Shown here in pieces: positions 1 to 6,800 of a stretch of DNA of 7,478 bases (positions are counted from its first letter, which is position 1; each line of letters starts with the position of its first letter). Source of the DNA: Comamonadaceae bacterium (lineage in GTDB: Bacteria > Pseudomonadota > Gammaproteobacteria > Burkholderiales > Burkholderiaceae_C); assembly GCA_947372005.1 (NCBI GenBank), contig CANBRV010000105.1, positions 1 through 7,478 on the forward strand, in the 5' to 3' direction. A program made the position numbers and the translations under genes. The notes beneath the pieces were generated by a model, which worked only from the letters and a program-made list of their open reading frames with translations, was not told the DNA's origin and searched no databases.

Positions 1-116
1 TTAAAGATCACTTGCAAGAGCACGATGAGCGTAAACGCAGCCATCAGAGCCGCAGTTAAGCGCTGCGCCAGCCAGCCTTTGAGGGCGTTGTTCGATTTTT
101 TAGAAGTTGTTGTCAT
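1..116 (-). CDS. sdhD: Succinate dehydrogenase membrane anchor subunit SdhD, partial (C-terminus beyond left edge)
   Basis: The first 38 codons of a small membrane protein are present; the rest lies outside the window. The visible residues have a short polar, lysine-containing N-terminus, then WLAQR (residues 15-19) leading into a hydrophobic helix (about 20-38). This is how betaproteobacterial SdhD begins. SdhD pairs with SdhC to hold the heme b and ubiquinone site that anchors the SdhAB catalytic dimer of complex II (succinate to fumarate, electrons to quinone) in the inner membrane. The heme and quinone residues of SdhD lie further downstream and cannot be checked here. The start codon is 14 bases after the sdhC stop, with a TTAAGG ribosome binding site in that gap, so the two genes are almost certainly co-transcribed. 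The call rests on the short motif plus adjacency to a clear sdhC. Confidence 0.88.
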   Translation of the reverse strand, partial: MTTTSKKSNNALKGWLAQRLTAALMAAFTLIVLLQVIF

Positions 117-130
117 ACAAAAAGCCTTAA

Positions 131-556
131 TCAATACAGACCAAATAGCTTGGCAGCTAAAGCAGCAGTCAAAACCCAGCTAATTGCGAAAGTTGCTTTA
201 GCTGAAGAGGTCGCAAACGACTTAGTCACCGCCTTGTGGCTCACGTCCATCCACAGGTGACGCAGACCAGCAGTCAAGTGGTGCAAATACGACCAAATCA
301 GAGCCAGCGCCACCAGCTTGAAAAACCAGCCTGGCACAAAACCCGCGCCAATATTGAACAAAGCTGTAAAAGTTGCGTATGAAAATTCAGAAGAAATTGA
401 CTTATCAAACATCCAAATGATGAAAGGCAAGAGGAGAAACATGATCGCACCGCTAGCACGGTGGAGGATGGAGACCCAAGCCCCAGCCGTCATGCGGTAG
501 GTCGTCAGGTCGGTAAACGCGTTGATATTGCGGAATTCGGGTCGCGAATTAGACAT
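131..556 (-). CDS. sdhC: Succinate dehydrogenase cytochrome b556 subunit SdhC
   Basis: This is a 141-residue inner-membrane anchor subunit of complex II, of normal family length. It opens with a RPEFRNI segment, then SILHRASG (residues 29-36), the first SDH cytochrome b signature, whose Ser29 and Arg33 correspond to the E. coli ubiquinone-site Ser27 and Arg31. The second signature, HLTAGLRHLWMD, covers 93-104; His93 corresponds to E. coli heme b ligand His84. Three hydrophobic helices are visible at about 28-50, 70-90 and 117-138. I chose the ATG at 554-556 because homologues begin near MS..RPEFRN and a GAAAG sequence lies 9 bases upstream; an in-frame ATG 24 bases earlier would add eight residues (MQLRKPKK) not typical of the family. 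It is followed by sdhD. The upstream neighbour on the same strand is an aminotransferase ending 83 bases before this start. Confidence 0.95.
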   Translation of the reverse strand: MSNSRPEFRNINAFTDLTTYRMTAGAWVSILHRASGAIMFLLLPFIIWMFDKSISSEFSYATFTALFNIGAGFVPGWFFKLVALALIWSYLHHLTAGLRHLWMDVSHKAVTKSFATSSAKATFAISWVLTAALAAKLFGLY

Positions 557-588
557 TTTTTTAGGCTTTCGAAGTTGCAAACCGCGCC

Positions 589-594
589 ATTGTA
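589..594 (-). promoter_or_regulatory. Possible -10 element for sdhCD
   Basis: On the minus strand, the 83-base gap between the aminotransferase stop and the sdhC start contains TACAAT, one mismatch from the sigma70 -10 consensus, 32 bases upstream of the sdhC start codon. No good -35 hexamer lies at 16-18 bases; a TTGTCA sits about 23 bases upstream, which is too far. An activator-dependent promoter is possible. The assignment is weak, and sdhCD might instead be transcribed through from the aminotransferase gene. Confidence 0.22.
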
Positions 595-639
595 AAACAC
601 GCGGGTTTTCACTAGGCTGACAAAGTCACCTTGAAGATC

Positions 640-1836
640 CTATTCCTGAGTTTTTAACCAACTTTCAAGTCGCCCAACGCCTTCGGCCAAGCGCTCAACA
701 TCTTTCGAGGCAAAGCACCAACGCATCCAACCCTCGCCTATCGCCACAGGCGCTAAATCAAACGCGCTACCTGGCGCTAAACCAAGCCCTACTTCGCTTA
801 CCAGACGCTTGGCAAGCGAAAGCGCATCATCAAACCCTTTGATTTTGAAGAAAGCGTACATTCCACCTTTAGCAGCTTGTACCTCTACATTTGGCAAAGC
901 TTGCAGCAAAGGCACGAGCGTATCGCGGCATAACTTGAAGTGCTTCACTAATGGCGGCGTAATGTCACCCTCGCGGCGCAAGGCTTCCAGTGCAGCCTTT
1001 TGCACAAAGCTCGGCGCGCAAGACGTATTGAACTCAATCAGCTTGCCCATGGCCTCCAAACAGCTTGGCGGCAACACCAGCCAACCAAGCCGCCAGCCTG
1101 TCATCAAAAAAGTTTTGGAAAAACTATGCGTCACGATGAGGCGATCTTCTGGCTGAGCAATATCTAAAAACGACGGTGCACAGCCATGCGGATTGCGTAT
1201 ATCAATGGGCTCATAGTAGAGCCGCTCGTACACCTCATCGGCAATGATCCACGTGCCCGTTTTTCGGCAATGCTCAAGAATCGTTTGCTGCTCGCCACGC
1301 GTTAAAGTCCAGCCCGTTGGGTTATTGGGCGCGTTTATTAATAGCAGCTTAGTAAAAGGTGTAATCGCCTCGCAAAGCTTATGGATATTGAGCTTCCACT
1401 CGCCCGCTTCAGCATAAAGCGGCACAGCTTTCACCACCGCACCCATGATGATGGCTTGCTGCGGCAAGTTCGGCCAAATGGGCGTCACGCACACCACTTC
1501 ATCGCCCGCATTCACAACCATTTGCGTTGCCAACATCAAACCACTGACCCCGCCTGAGGTGATCGCAATTCGCGAAGTCCCAATCGGATTGACCTTAGAG
1601 CCATGCAACCGTGCCATGTAGACAGCAACCGACTCGCGCAGTTCAGCTAAGCCTAAATTGGCTGTGTAGAAGGTCTCCCCTGCCTCGATTGAAGTCATCG
1701 CTGCTGCGCGAACCGCAGGATGCGTGACTTCGTCGCTTTCGCCAAACCAAAATTTCAAAATATCAGGCCTGTCGATTGCGCTATTGACGACTTCACGGAT
1801 TTGCGAACCTGCAAGGGATTGAATGATTTTTCTCAT
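640..1836 (-). CDS. PLP-dependent class I/II aminotransferase
   Basis: This 398-residue fold-type I aminotransferase is a normal full length. Visible motifs are NAPNNPTG (168-175, Asn172 contacting PLP), ADEVYERLYY (199-208, Asp200 binding the pyridine nitrogen and Tyr203 the PLP oxygen), and SFSKTFLMTGWRLG (238-251), which fits the class I signature, with Lys241 as the Schiff-base lysine. Arg372 in WMRWCFA is the expected alpha-carboxylate-binding arginine. The protein should be cytoplasmic and move an amino group between an amino acid and a 2-oxo acid. The amino donor cannot be read from the sequence. It does not resemble the DapC-type enzyme that often neighbours yffB-like genes in betaproteobacteria. 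The start has only a weak ribosome binding site (TTAAG), and no better in-frame start exists upstream. It is divergent from yffB and upstream of sdhC on the same strand. All active-site residues are intact. Confidence 0.93.
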   Translation of the reverse strand: MRKIIQSLAGSQIREVVNSAIDRPDILKFWFGESDEVTHPAVRAAAMTSIEAGETFYTANLGLAELRESVAVYMARLHGSKVNPIGTSRIAITSGGVSGLMLATQMVVNAGDEVVCVTPIWPNLPQQAIIMGAVVKAVPLYAEAGEWKLNIHKLCEAITPFTKLLLINAPNNPTGWTLTRGEQQTILEHCRKTGTWIIADEVYERLYYEPIDIRNPHGCAPSFLDIAQPEDRLIVTHSFSKTFLMTGWRLGWLVLPPSCLEAMGKLIEFNTSCAPSFVQKAALEALRREGDITPPLVKHFKLCRDTLVPLLQALPNVEVQAAKGGMYAFFKIKGFDDALSLAKRLVSEVGLGLAPGSAFDLAPVAIGEGWMRWCFASKDVERLAEGVGRLESWLKTQE

Positions 1837-1863
1837 ACTGGAATCTTAATCGCCATAATTCGC

Positions 1864-1867
1864 AGGA
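1864..1867 (+). promoter_or_regulatory. Ribosome binding site of yffB (decides the start)
   Basis: AGGA lies 5 bases before the ATG at 1873, a workable Shine-Dalgarno distance. The in-frame ATG at 1867 overlaps this motif and so has no spaced binding site of its own. This favours 1873 as the start. Confidence 0.6.
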
Positions 1868-1872
1868 TGAAC

Positions 1873-2211
1873 ATGACCACCCTCTACGGCATTCCCAATT
1901 GCGACACCGTCAAAAAGGCTCGTGCTTACCTCGCTGCGCAAAACATAGCCTACGTTTTTCACGATTTCAAAAAACAAGGAGTTCCCGAAACCCTTATGGA
2001 TATTGCTCTAGCGCAGATCGACTGGGAGAAATTGCTTAACCGCAAAGGTACCACCTGGCGCAAGTTGGATGCTGCCGTGCAAGCCATGGTTGTAGATGCG
2101 CCCAGTGCAAAAGCACTCATGATGCGTGAGCCAAGTATCATCAAACGCCCTGTCATTCAGTGGACAGAAACTAGGGTTAGTGTGGGTTTCACACCAGCCG
2201 AATGGGCGTAG
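1873..2211 (+). CDS. yffB: ArsC/Spx-family reductase-like protein, YffB type
   Basis: This 112-residue cytoplasmic protein has a thioredoxin-like ArsC fold. It begins TTLYGIPNCDTVKKAR (residues 2-17), closely matching YffB, with Cys10 as its only cysteine. Further family blocks are RKGTTWRKLD (57-66) and IIKRP (89-93), where the Lys-Arg-Pro matches the ArsC active-site arginine region. The CxxC redox pair of Spx is absent (Cys10 followed by Val13), so this is a monothiol form. YffB proteins are annotated as putative glutathione-dependent thiol or arsenate reductases, but their physiological substrate is not established. No arsenic gene (arsR, arsB, acr3) lies nearby, which argues against a dedicated resistance role. 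The reading frame is open back to about 1720, but that extension runs antisense through the aminotransferase and is unlike the family. Transcribed divergently from the aminotransferase and 28 bases upstream of the next gene. Confidence 0.9.
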   Translation: MTTLYGIPNCDTVKKARAYLAAQNIAYVFHDFKKQGVPETLMDIALAQIDWEKLLNRKGTTWRKLDAAVQAMVVDAPSAKALMMREPSIIKRPVIQWTETRVSVGFTPAEWA

Positions 2212-2239
2212 CATGATGACTCCACCTTAGGGGTCTCTC

Positions 2240-2851
2240 ATGCTTAAAAAAACAACGGCTCTGCTCCTACTTAGCTTTGCCAGCGCCCTTATTCTGGCGC
2301 AAACATCCTCCCCGGCCAATCCAACGCTACGTCTACGCGGTGTGATTGAAAAGCTGGATGGAGGCTCGGTCACCATCAAAGAGCGGCGCGGCGACGTCAT
2401 CACGCTTGTAATGCTAGACAACACGCCAATGAACGAGATCTATCCCATCGACATCAGCGAAATAAAAGCCGGTAGCTACATTGGCACCGCAGCGATGCCA
2501 AAAACCGATGGCACGCTGGAAGCATTGGAAGTTTTAGTCTTTCCAGAAGCCATGCGCGGCACGGGTGAAGGCCACAACCCTTGGGATTTACAGAAAGATA
2601 GCACCATGACCAATGCAGCTGTAGCTGATCTAGTTATCGCTCCGCAAGGTCGCCGCCTCACACTTAAATACAAAGGTGGCGAACAAATTGTCAACGTAGC
2701 GCAAAGTGCGCCCATCGTGACTTTCCGGCCAGGCGAAAAAAGCCTACTGGTTGTTGGCGCCAAAGTACTGATTCAAGCGCAAGAGAAAGACGGCAAACCC
2801 ACCGTACTGCGGATGACCATTGGACGCAATGGCTTTGCGCCACCGATGTAA
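2240..2851 (+). CDS. Exported two-repeat beta-rich protein of unknown function
   Basis: This 203-residue protein has a clear Sec signal peptide: two lysines at 3-4, a hydrophobic core at about 6-19, and probable cleavage after the LILA ending at residue 20. The mature part contains two similar segments, about 30-101 and 127-195. Each has a short strand, a Gly-containing turn, a T-[IL]-K-x-[RK] strand, then a K/E-x(4-6)-G strand, and ends in a DG turn followed by a hydrophobic strand. The two are joined by a conserved-looking linker, GTGEGHNPWD (107-116), followed by STMTNA (121-126). There are no cysteines, no transmembrane segment after the signal, and no catalytic motif I recognise. It resembles small periplasmic proteins annotated as hypothetical or DUF5666-like; that is from memory and not a firm family assignment. 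The ATG at 2240 is preceded by AGGGG (2229-2233) at 6 bases. Position between yffB and the Tat hydrolase suggests shared transcription. Confidence 0.85.
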   Translation: MLKKTTALLLLSFASALILAQTSSPANPTLRLRGVIEKLDGGSVTIKERRGDVITLVMLDNTPMNEIYPIDISEIKAGSYIGTAAMPKTDGTLEALEVLVFPEAMRGTGEGHNPWDLQKDSTMTNAAVADLVIAPQGRRLTLKYKGGEQIVNVAQSAPIVTFRPGEKSLLVVGAKVLIQAQEKDGKPTVLRMTIGRNGFAPPM

Positions 2852-2874
2852 TTTTTTCTTTATTTCACGCAAAG

Positions 2875-2879
2875 AGGAG
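2875..2879 (+). promoter_or_regulatory. Strong ribosome binding site of the dienelactone hydrolase gene
   Basis: AGGAG (within AAAGAGGAG) lies 6 bases before the ATG at 2886. It selects this start over the in-frame ATG codons at 2820 and 2829, which fall inside the preceding gene and would hide the Tat signal behind 22 extra residues. Confidence 0.8.
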
Positions 2880-2885
2880 ATCGAC

Positions 2886-3797
2886 ATGGCCACACCACGC
2901 TTAACCGCCAAAGATTTTGACCAAGAATTATTGATTTTGTTTGACGCGTATGTTCATGGTGTGGTGGATAGACGAGGTTTTTTAGAGCGCGCTCAAAAGT
3001 ACGCAACCGCAGGAGTAACGGCCGTTGGATTGCTGGCAGCACTCAGCCCCAACTTTGCACTTGCGCAGCAAATTAAGCCTGATGATGCGCGAATCAAAAC
3101 CGAATGGATAACCTACCAATCGCCGCAAGGCTCTGGCTCAATCAAAGGCTACTTGGCGCGTCCTGCAAGTTCGGGAGTTGGTGCAGGTGCAGCCAAGCTT
3201 CCAGCGATTTTGGTCGTGCATGAAAACCGTGGCCTGAACCCTCATATCGAAGATATCGTGCGCCGCTTCGCATTGGAGGGTTATATGGCGTTTGCCCCCG
3301 ATGCACTCACCCCACTAGGCGGCTACCCTGGCGATGAAGACAAAGCTCGGGAAGCCTTTGCTAAGCTTGATCAAACCAAGGTGCGCGAAGACTTCATTGC
3401 TGGCGCTGGTTGGTTCAAAGCAAGGCCAGACGGTACTGGCAAGATGGGAGTTACAGGGTTTTGTTTTGGCGGCGGCGTGGCACATATGCTCGCAACTCGC
3501 ATGCCTGATCTCAACGCAGCCGCGCCCTTTTATGGCAATCATCCAGCCGCCGAGGAGGCAGTCAAAGTCAAAGCGCCGCTGCTTATTCACTTTGCGGGCA
3601 TCGATGAGCGGATCAATGCGGCATGGCCAGCCTACGAGGCAGCACTCAAAGCAGCAGGGGGACGCTACACTGCGCACAGTTACGCGGGCACCCAACACGG
3701 CTTTCATAACGACACCACGCCAAGATTTGATGCTTCTGCGGCAAAACTAGCTTGGGAGCGAACGCTCGCGTTTTTTGCTCAACACTTAGGAAGCTAG
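2886..3797 (+). CDS. Dienelactone hydrolase family protein with Tat signal
   Basis: This 303-residue alpha/beta hydrolase has a twin-arginine motif DRRGFLE (residues 28-34), a hydrophobic stretch (about 40-58) and an ALA cleavage site near residue 60, so export as a folded protein is likely. The catalytic residues are Cys193 in GFCFGGG, Asp240 in GIDERIN and His271 in QHGFHND. Their spacing (47 and 31) matches dienelactone hydrolase (Cys123, Asp171, His202). Glu113 in HENRGLN matches the glutamate that holds the cysteine in its resting state. HENRGLNPH and APDALTPLGG are typical of this exported subgroup. True dienelactone hydrolases open the lactone ring in chlorocatechol breakdown, but exported members have unknown ester or lactone substrates. 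Cys193 is the only cysteine. The start is set by the AGGAG site. It lies 34 bases after the unknown exported gene, probably as the last gene of that operon. Confidence 0.93.
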   Translation: MATPRLTAKDFDQELLILFDAYVHGVVDRRGFLERAQKYATAGVTAVGLLAALSPNFALAQQIKPDDARIKTEWITYQSPQGSGSIKGYLARPASSGVGAGAAKLPAILVVHENRGLNPHIEDIVRRFALEGYMAFAPDALTPLGGYPGDEDKAREAFAKLDQTKVREDFIAGAGWFKARPDGTGKMGVTGFCFGGGVAHMLATRMPDLNAAAPFYGNHPAAEEAVKVKAPLLIHFAGIDERINAAWPAYEAALKAAGGRYTAHSYAGTQHGFHNDTTPRFDASAAKLAWERTLAFFAQHLGS

Positions 3798-3818
3798 TCA
3801 AATTCTTTTTTACTCACC

Positions 3819-3834
3819 TCCTATGAACATAGGA
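3819..3834 (+). repeat. Perfect 7-bp inverted repeat, operator-like
   Basis: TCCTATG and CATAGGA flank a central AA, a perfect 16-base dyad in the gap between the hydrolase and CHAT genes. It ends exactly where the candidate -35 hexamer (3835-3840) begins, a usual position for a dimeric regulator site. Read as RNA it would form a 6-bp stem with a four-base loop at the 3' end of the hydrolase transcript, but no T-tract follows, so it does not look like an intrinsic terminator. The regulator is unknown and none is encoded in the window. Confidence 0.5.
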
Positions 3835-3863
3835 TAGTCAAAACAGCAAAGTTGCCAAATAAT
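3835..3863 (+). promoter_or_regulatory. Candidate sigma70 promoter of the CHAT protease gene
   Basis: TAGTCA (3835-3840, 4 of 6 to TTGACA) and AATAAT (3858-3863, 5 of 6 to TATAAT) are separated by exactly 17 bases. Transcription would begin near 3870, giving a short leader that includes TAAGG (3882-3886), 9 bases before the ATG at 3896. A small inverted repeat, GCAA-AG-TTGC (3846-3855), lies in the spacer. Hexamer matches of this quality arise by chance at moderate frequency, so this is a candidate only. Confidence 0.4.
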
Positions 3864-3895
3864 GACTGAATGCTTCTTTTTTAAGGTTCTTTGCT

Positions 3896-6800
3896 ATGCG
3901 CCATTTTTATATCCGCAACTCTTTTACAACTGCTGTATGTAGCTTGCTATTCGGACTTGCGTTCATGCTGGGTACTACACCCGCGCTGGCGCAAAGCGAA
4001 GCTGATCAAACGGAGCAAAGTTTTAAAAAATTAAGCGATGAGGATATCGCGAAATATCGCGCAGTTCTTGCTGAGCCTCTCAAAAAAGATGTAACGACTC
4101 TCAATTTAGAAGCGCAGTTGTTTGACAAGTACCACGCGGCTAGGGCTCTTGGTGATGAATCGGTTCTGTTTGCCTTTTTGCGCGAAGCCATGACCTTGAC
4201 AAAAGACAATGGCATGGCTTCGCAATATATTATGTCGCTGCAAAGACGCGGTGACTTTGCAGAGGCTTTAAAAGTCAGACTGGACACCGTCAATAACGCC
4301 GCAAACCCTATCCAGCGTGCACTCTATAGCGTTATGTTGGCAGAAGACTACTTCACCATATTCCGTCTTGAATTAGCGCGTGAGTGGTTAGCTAAAGCCC
4401 AATCGATCATCACAAGTGGCATGCCTGCGCGGTTGAACACGCAAGCTCAAGGCGTCATAGCACGCGCGACTGCGCGCGCGCATGCGCTTCGAGCGCGAAT
4501 GGCCTCTAGCGCTGGCAAACACGATGTCGCCATTCAAGCCATTGCAGAGGCTATTCAGGCTTCTCGCAAGGAAGTTGAGTATCTAAAAGGTGCGGGGGAT
4601 TTCCAAAGAACCAACTCCGTACAAGGATTGATGTACACCGTAGGCCTGCGCGTTTCAATTTTGACAGCCGCACACAGCCCGGAGTTAAACGACGCGATGC
4701 GCGACTTTATGCGTGTCATGCAAGAAAACTCACTTTCGCCGTTTTTTCAAGCCAATGCTTTGATTGGCATAGGACGTGTTCGTTTTGCCCAAAGGGAGTT
4801 TGCTCAGTCCAGCCAGCTCGTGAGCCAAAGTTTAAATAAACTCGCGCAGCTGAATATCGATGCTTCAGCACCTCTTGCCAGCAGTGCGAGAGCTGTGCTT
4901 GCCACAGCGCTAATTGGCCAACAAAAATATTCTGAAGCCCTTGCCGAATTCAGCAAGCTAGACGCTATAGCTGGTAACGACGCTGCTCTTCAACAGCGTA
5001 TGCGCTACCCCTTTGACCGAGCCACCGTTTACCTCTACAACAACAAACCACTGGAGGCTTCGCCACTATTGGCTTCGGCGGCAGTAGGCATGGCAAAGCA
5101 ATACGGCGTGCACCCCTCGGGCACGCAGCACTTCTTTGCCGCGCAGGCCAATGGTTTGCAAGGCGTTGCGCTATGGCGCGTGGGAACGGCCGAATCCAAA
5201 GCACAGGCTTATCCACTGCTGCAAGCTGCTGTGCTGGCCATCATGTCGCCTGAAAACGCAGATTATTTAGAAAATAGCGGCATCCGCAAAGAGCTGCGCG
5301 AGATGATCTTTAGCACCTACATCGAGGCAGCTGCGCAAACCAGTCCAGCAGATGCGCTGGCAGCGCTTGGCATTGCAGATTGGATGCGCGGCGGCTTGGT
5401 GCAAGAAGCATTAGGCGATGCGGCGGTGCGAGCAGCCGCATCCAACGATGCGCTATCTAACCTTGTGCGCCAAGACCAAGATGCACGTAACGAAATTAAA
5501 GGCTTGCGCAGCTTCTTGTCCGGCGATGCAGGCGGGTCAAATTCCACTTTGCCGCAAATTGCTACGCAAATGCGTGAACGGATAGGTGTGCTCGAGAAAA
5601 CACGTGCCGATGTACAACTCAAAATAAAAGCCGCTTTCCCAGATTACGAAAAGCTCGTTCGGCCCTCCCCGCCCACAACCGCCAACATTCAAGCTAATTT
5701 GAAGGCAGACGAAGCATTAGTCGTGCTGCAACCCACTGATAACGCCGTCTATGTATGGGCTATCCCTAAAGATGGCGCAGGTGTTTTTAACCGTGCTAGT
5801 GTGACAAATGCGCAGCTGACAGCTCTCGTCAAACGCTTACGCGGCAGCTTAGACGTGGCAGGCGTTGAGGCTAATCGCCGCCCAGCGTTCGATCACGCCG
5901 CAGCGCAAGAAATCTATAGTCTGCTGCTAGCTCCTGTACAGCAAGGCTTGGCAGGAAAAACAAATTTAATCATCGCCGCTGGCGGTGTACTTGGGCAGAT
6001 TCCGTTTGGTGTGCTGGAAACTGCAGCTGCGCCAAGAACCGTTGCGATGCAAAATGTTCCGTGGCTGATCAAGCAAGCTGCTATTACGCATGTGCCAAGC
6101 GTGGCGGCATGGCTATCAATGCGGGCACTGCCACATAAAGCAGCTGCGCAGCCTATGATGGCATGGGGTGACCCGTTGTTTAACTTGGCAATGGCTAGTA
6201 CAGGAAAAAGCACTACAGGCGAAGTGCGCAAAGTGGTGCTAACCAGAGCTAGCACTTCCGTTGATTTAGATAAAGAAGACCCGCGCAGTGCCATCAGGTA
6301 CGCTGATATTCCCGCCTTGCCCGAGACACGGGATGAGCTATCCGCTATTGCTAAAACGCTAGGAGCAGACATTGCAAAAGACTTAATCCTTGGTAGCGCC
6401 GCAACACGTGATAGCGTTCTGGCTCAAAACAAAAATGGCAGCCTTGCCATGCAGCGCGTCGTGGCATTTGCTACTCACGGCCTCATGGCAGGAGACCTTC
6501 CCAACCTTACGCAACCTGCGCTGGCTATGGCAGGAACAAGGGATGATGTCCAAAATGTGCTCGCACCGCTACTGACATTAGAAGATGTACTAACACTCAA
6601 ACTGAATGCAGATTGGGTCGTACTGAGTGCATGCAACACTGCAGCAGCGGACGGCAAAGCAGAGGAAGCGCTTTCAGGTTTGGCTCGCGGTTTCTTTTAT
6701 GCAGGAAGCCGAAGCTTATTAGTTACCCACTGGGCAGTCGACAGCGAGAGTGCGGTCACACTAACAACCGAGACGTTTAAAAACTATCAAAGCAAGCCTC

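Noticed and set aside
318..500. 60-codon open frame on the plus strand antisense to sdhC
   Set aside because: It lies wholly opposite the well-supported sdhC, has no recognisable motif and no persuasive ribosome binding site.
593..608. AAAAC/GTTTT inverted repeat between the aminotransferase and sdhC
   Set aside because: A 5-bp mostly A-T stem without a following T-tract; not a convincing terminator.
1069..1096. GGCGGC...GCCGCC inverted repeat
   Set aside because: A 6-bp stem with a 16-base loop inside aminotransferase coding sequence, explained by Ala/Gly codons.
809..1156. 115-codon open frame antisense to the aminotransferase
   Set aside because: The opposite strand carries clear PLP-enzyme motifs throughout; the antisense product has no family features.
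1720..1872. N-terminal extension of yffB
   Set aside because: It would run antisense through the start of the aminotransferase and add about 50 residues absent from YffB proteins; ATG 1873 has a spaced AGGA.
1873..2211. Arsenic resistance operon
   Set aside because: The ArsC-family protein is YffB-type and no arsR, arsB, acr3 or arsH gene accompanies it.
3334..3750. 138-codon plus-strand frame within the dienelactone hydrolase gene
   Set aside because: It overlaps the catalytic region of the hydrolase in another frame and has no recognisable composition or motifs.
3756..3776. Terminator-like GAGCG-AA-CGCTC followed by a T6 run near the 3' end of the hydrolase gene
   Set aside because: The stem is only 4-5 bp, three bases separate it from the T-run, and the bases encode family-typical C-terminal residues (WERTLAFF); too weak to call a terminator.
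5914..6372. 152-codon minus-strand frame opposite the CHAT domain
   Set aside because: A shadow of the alanine-rich CHAT coding sequence; serine/alanine-rich with no motif or start signal.
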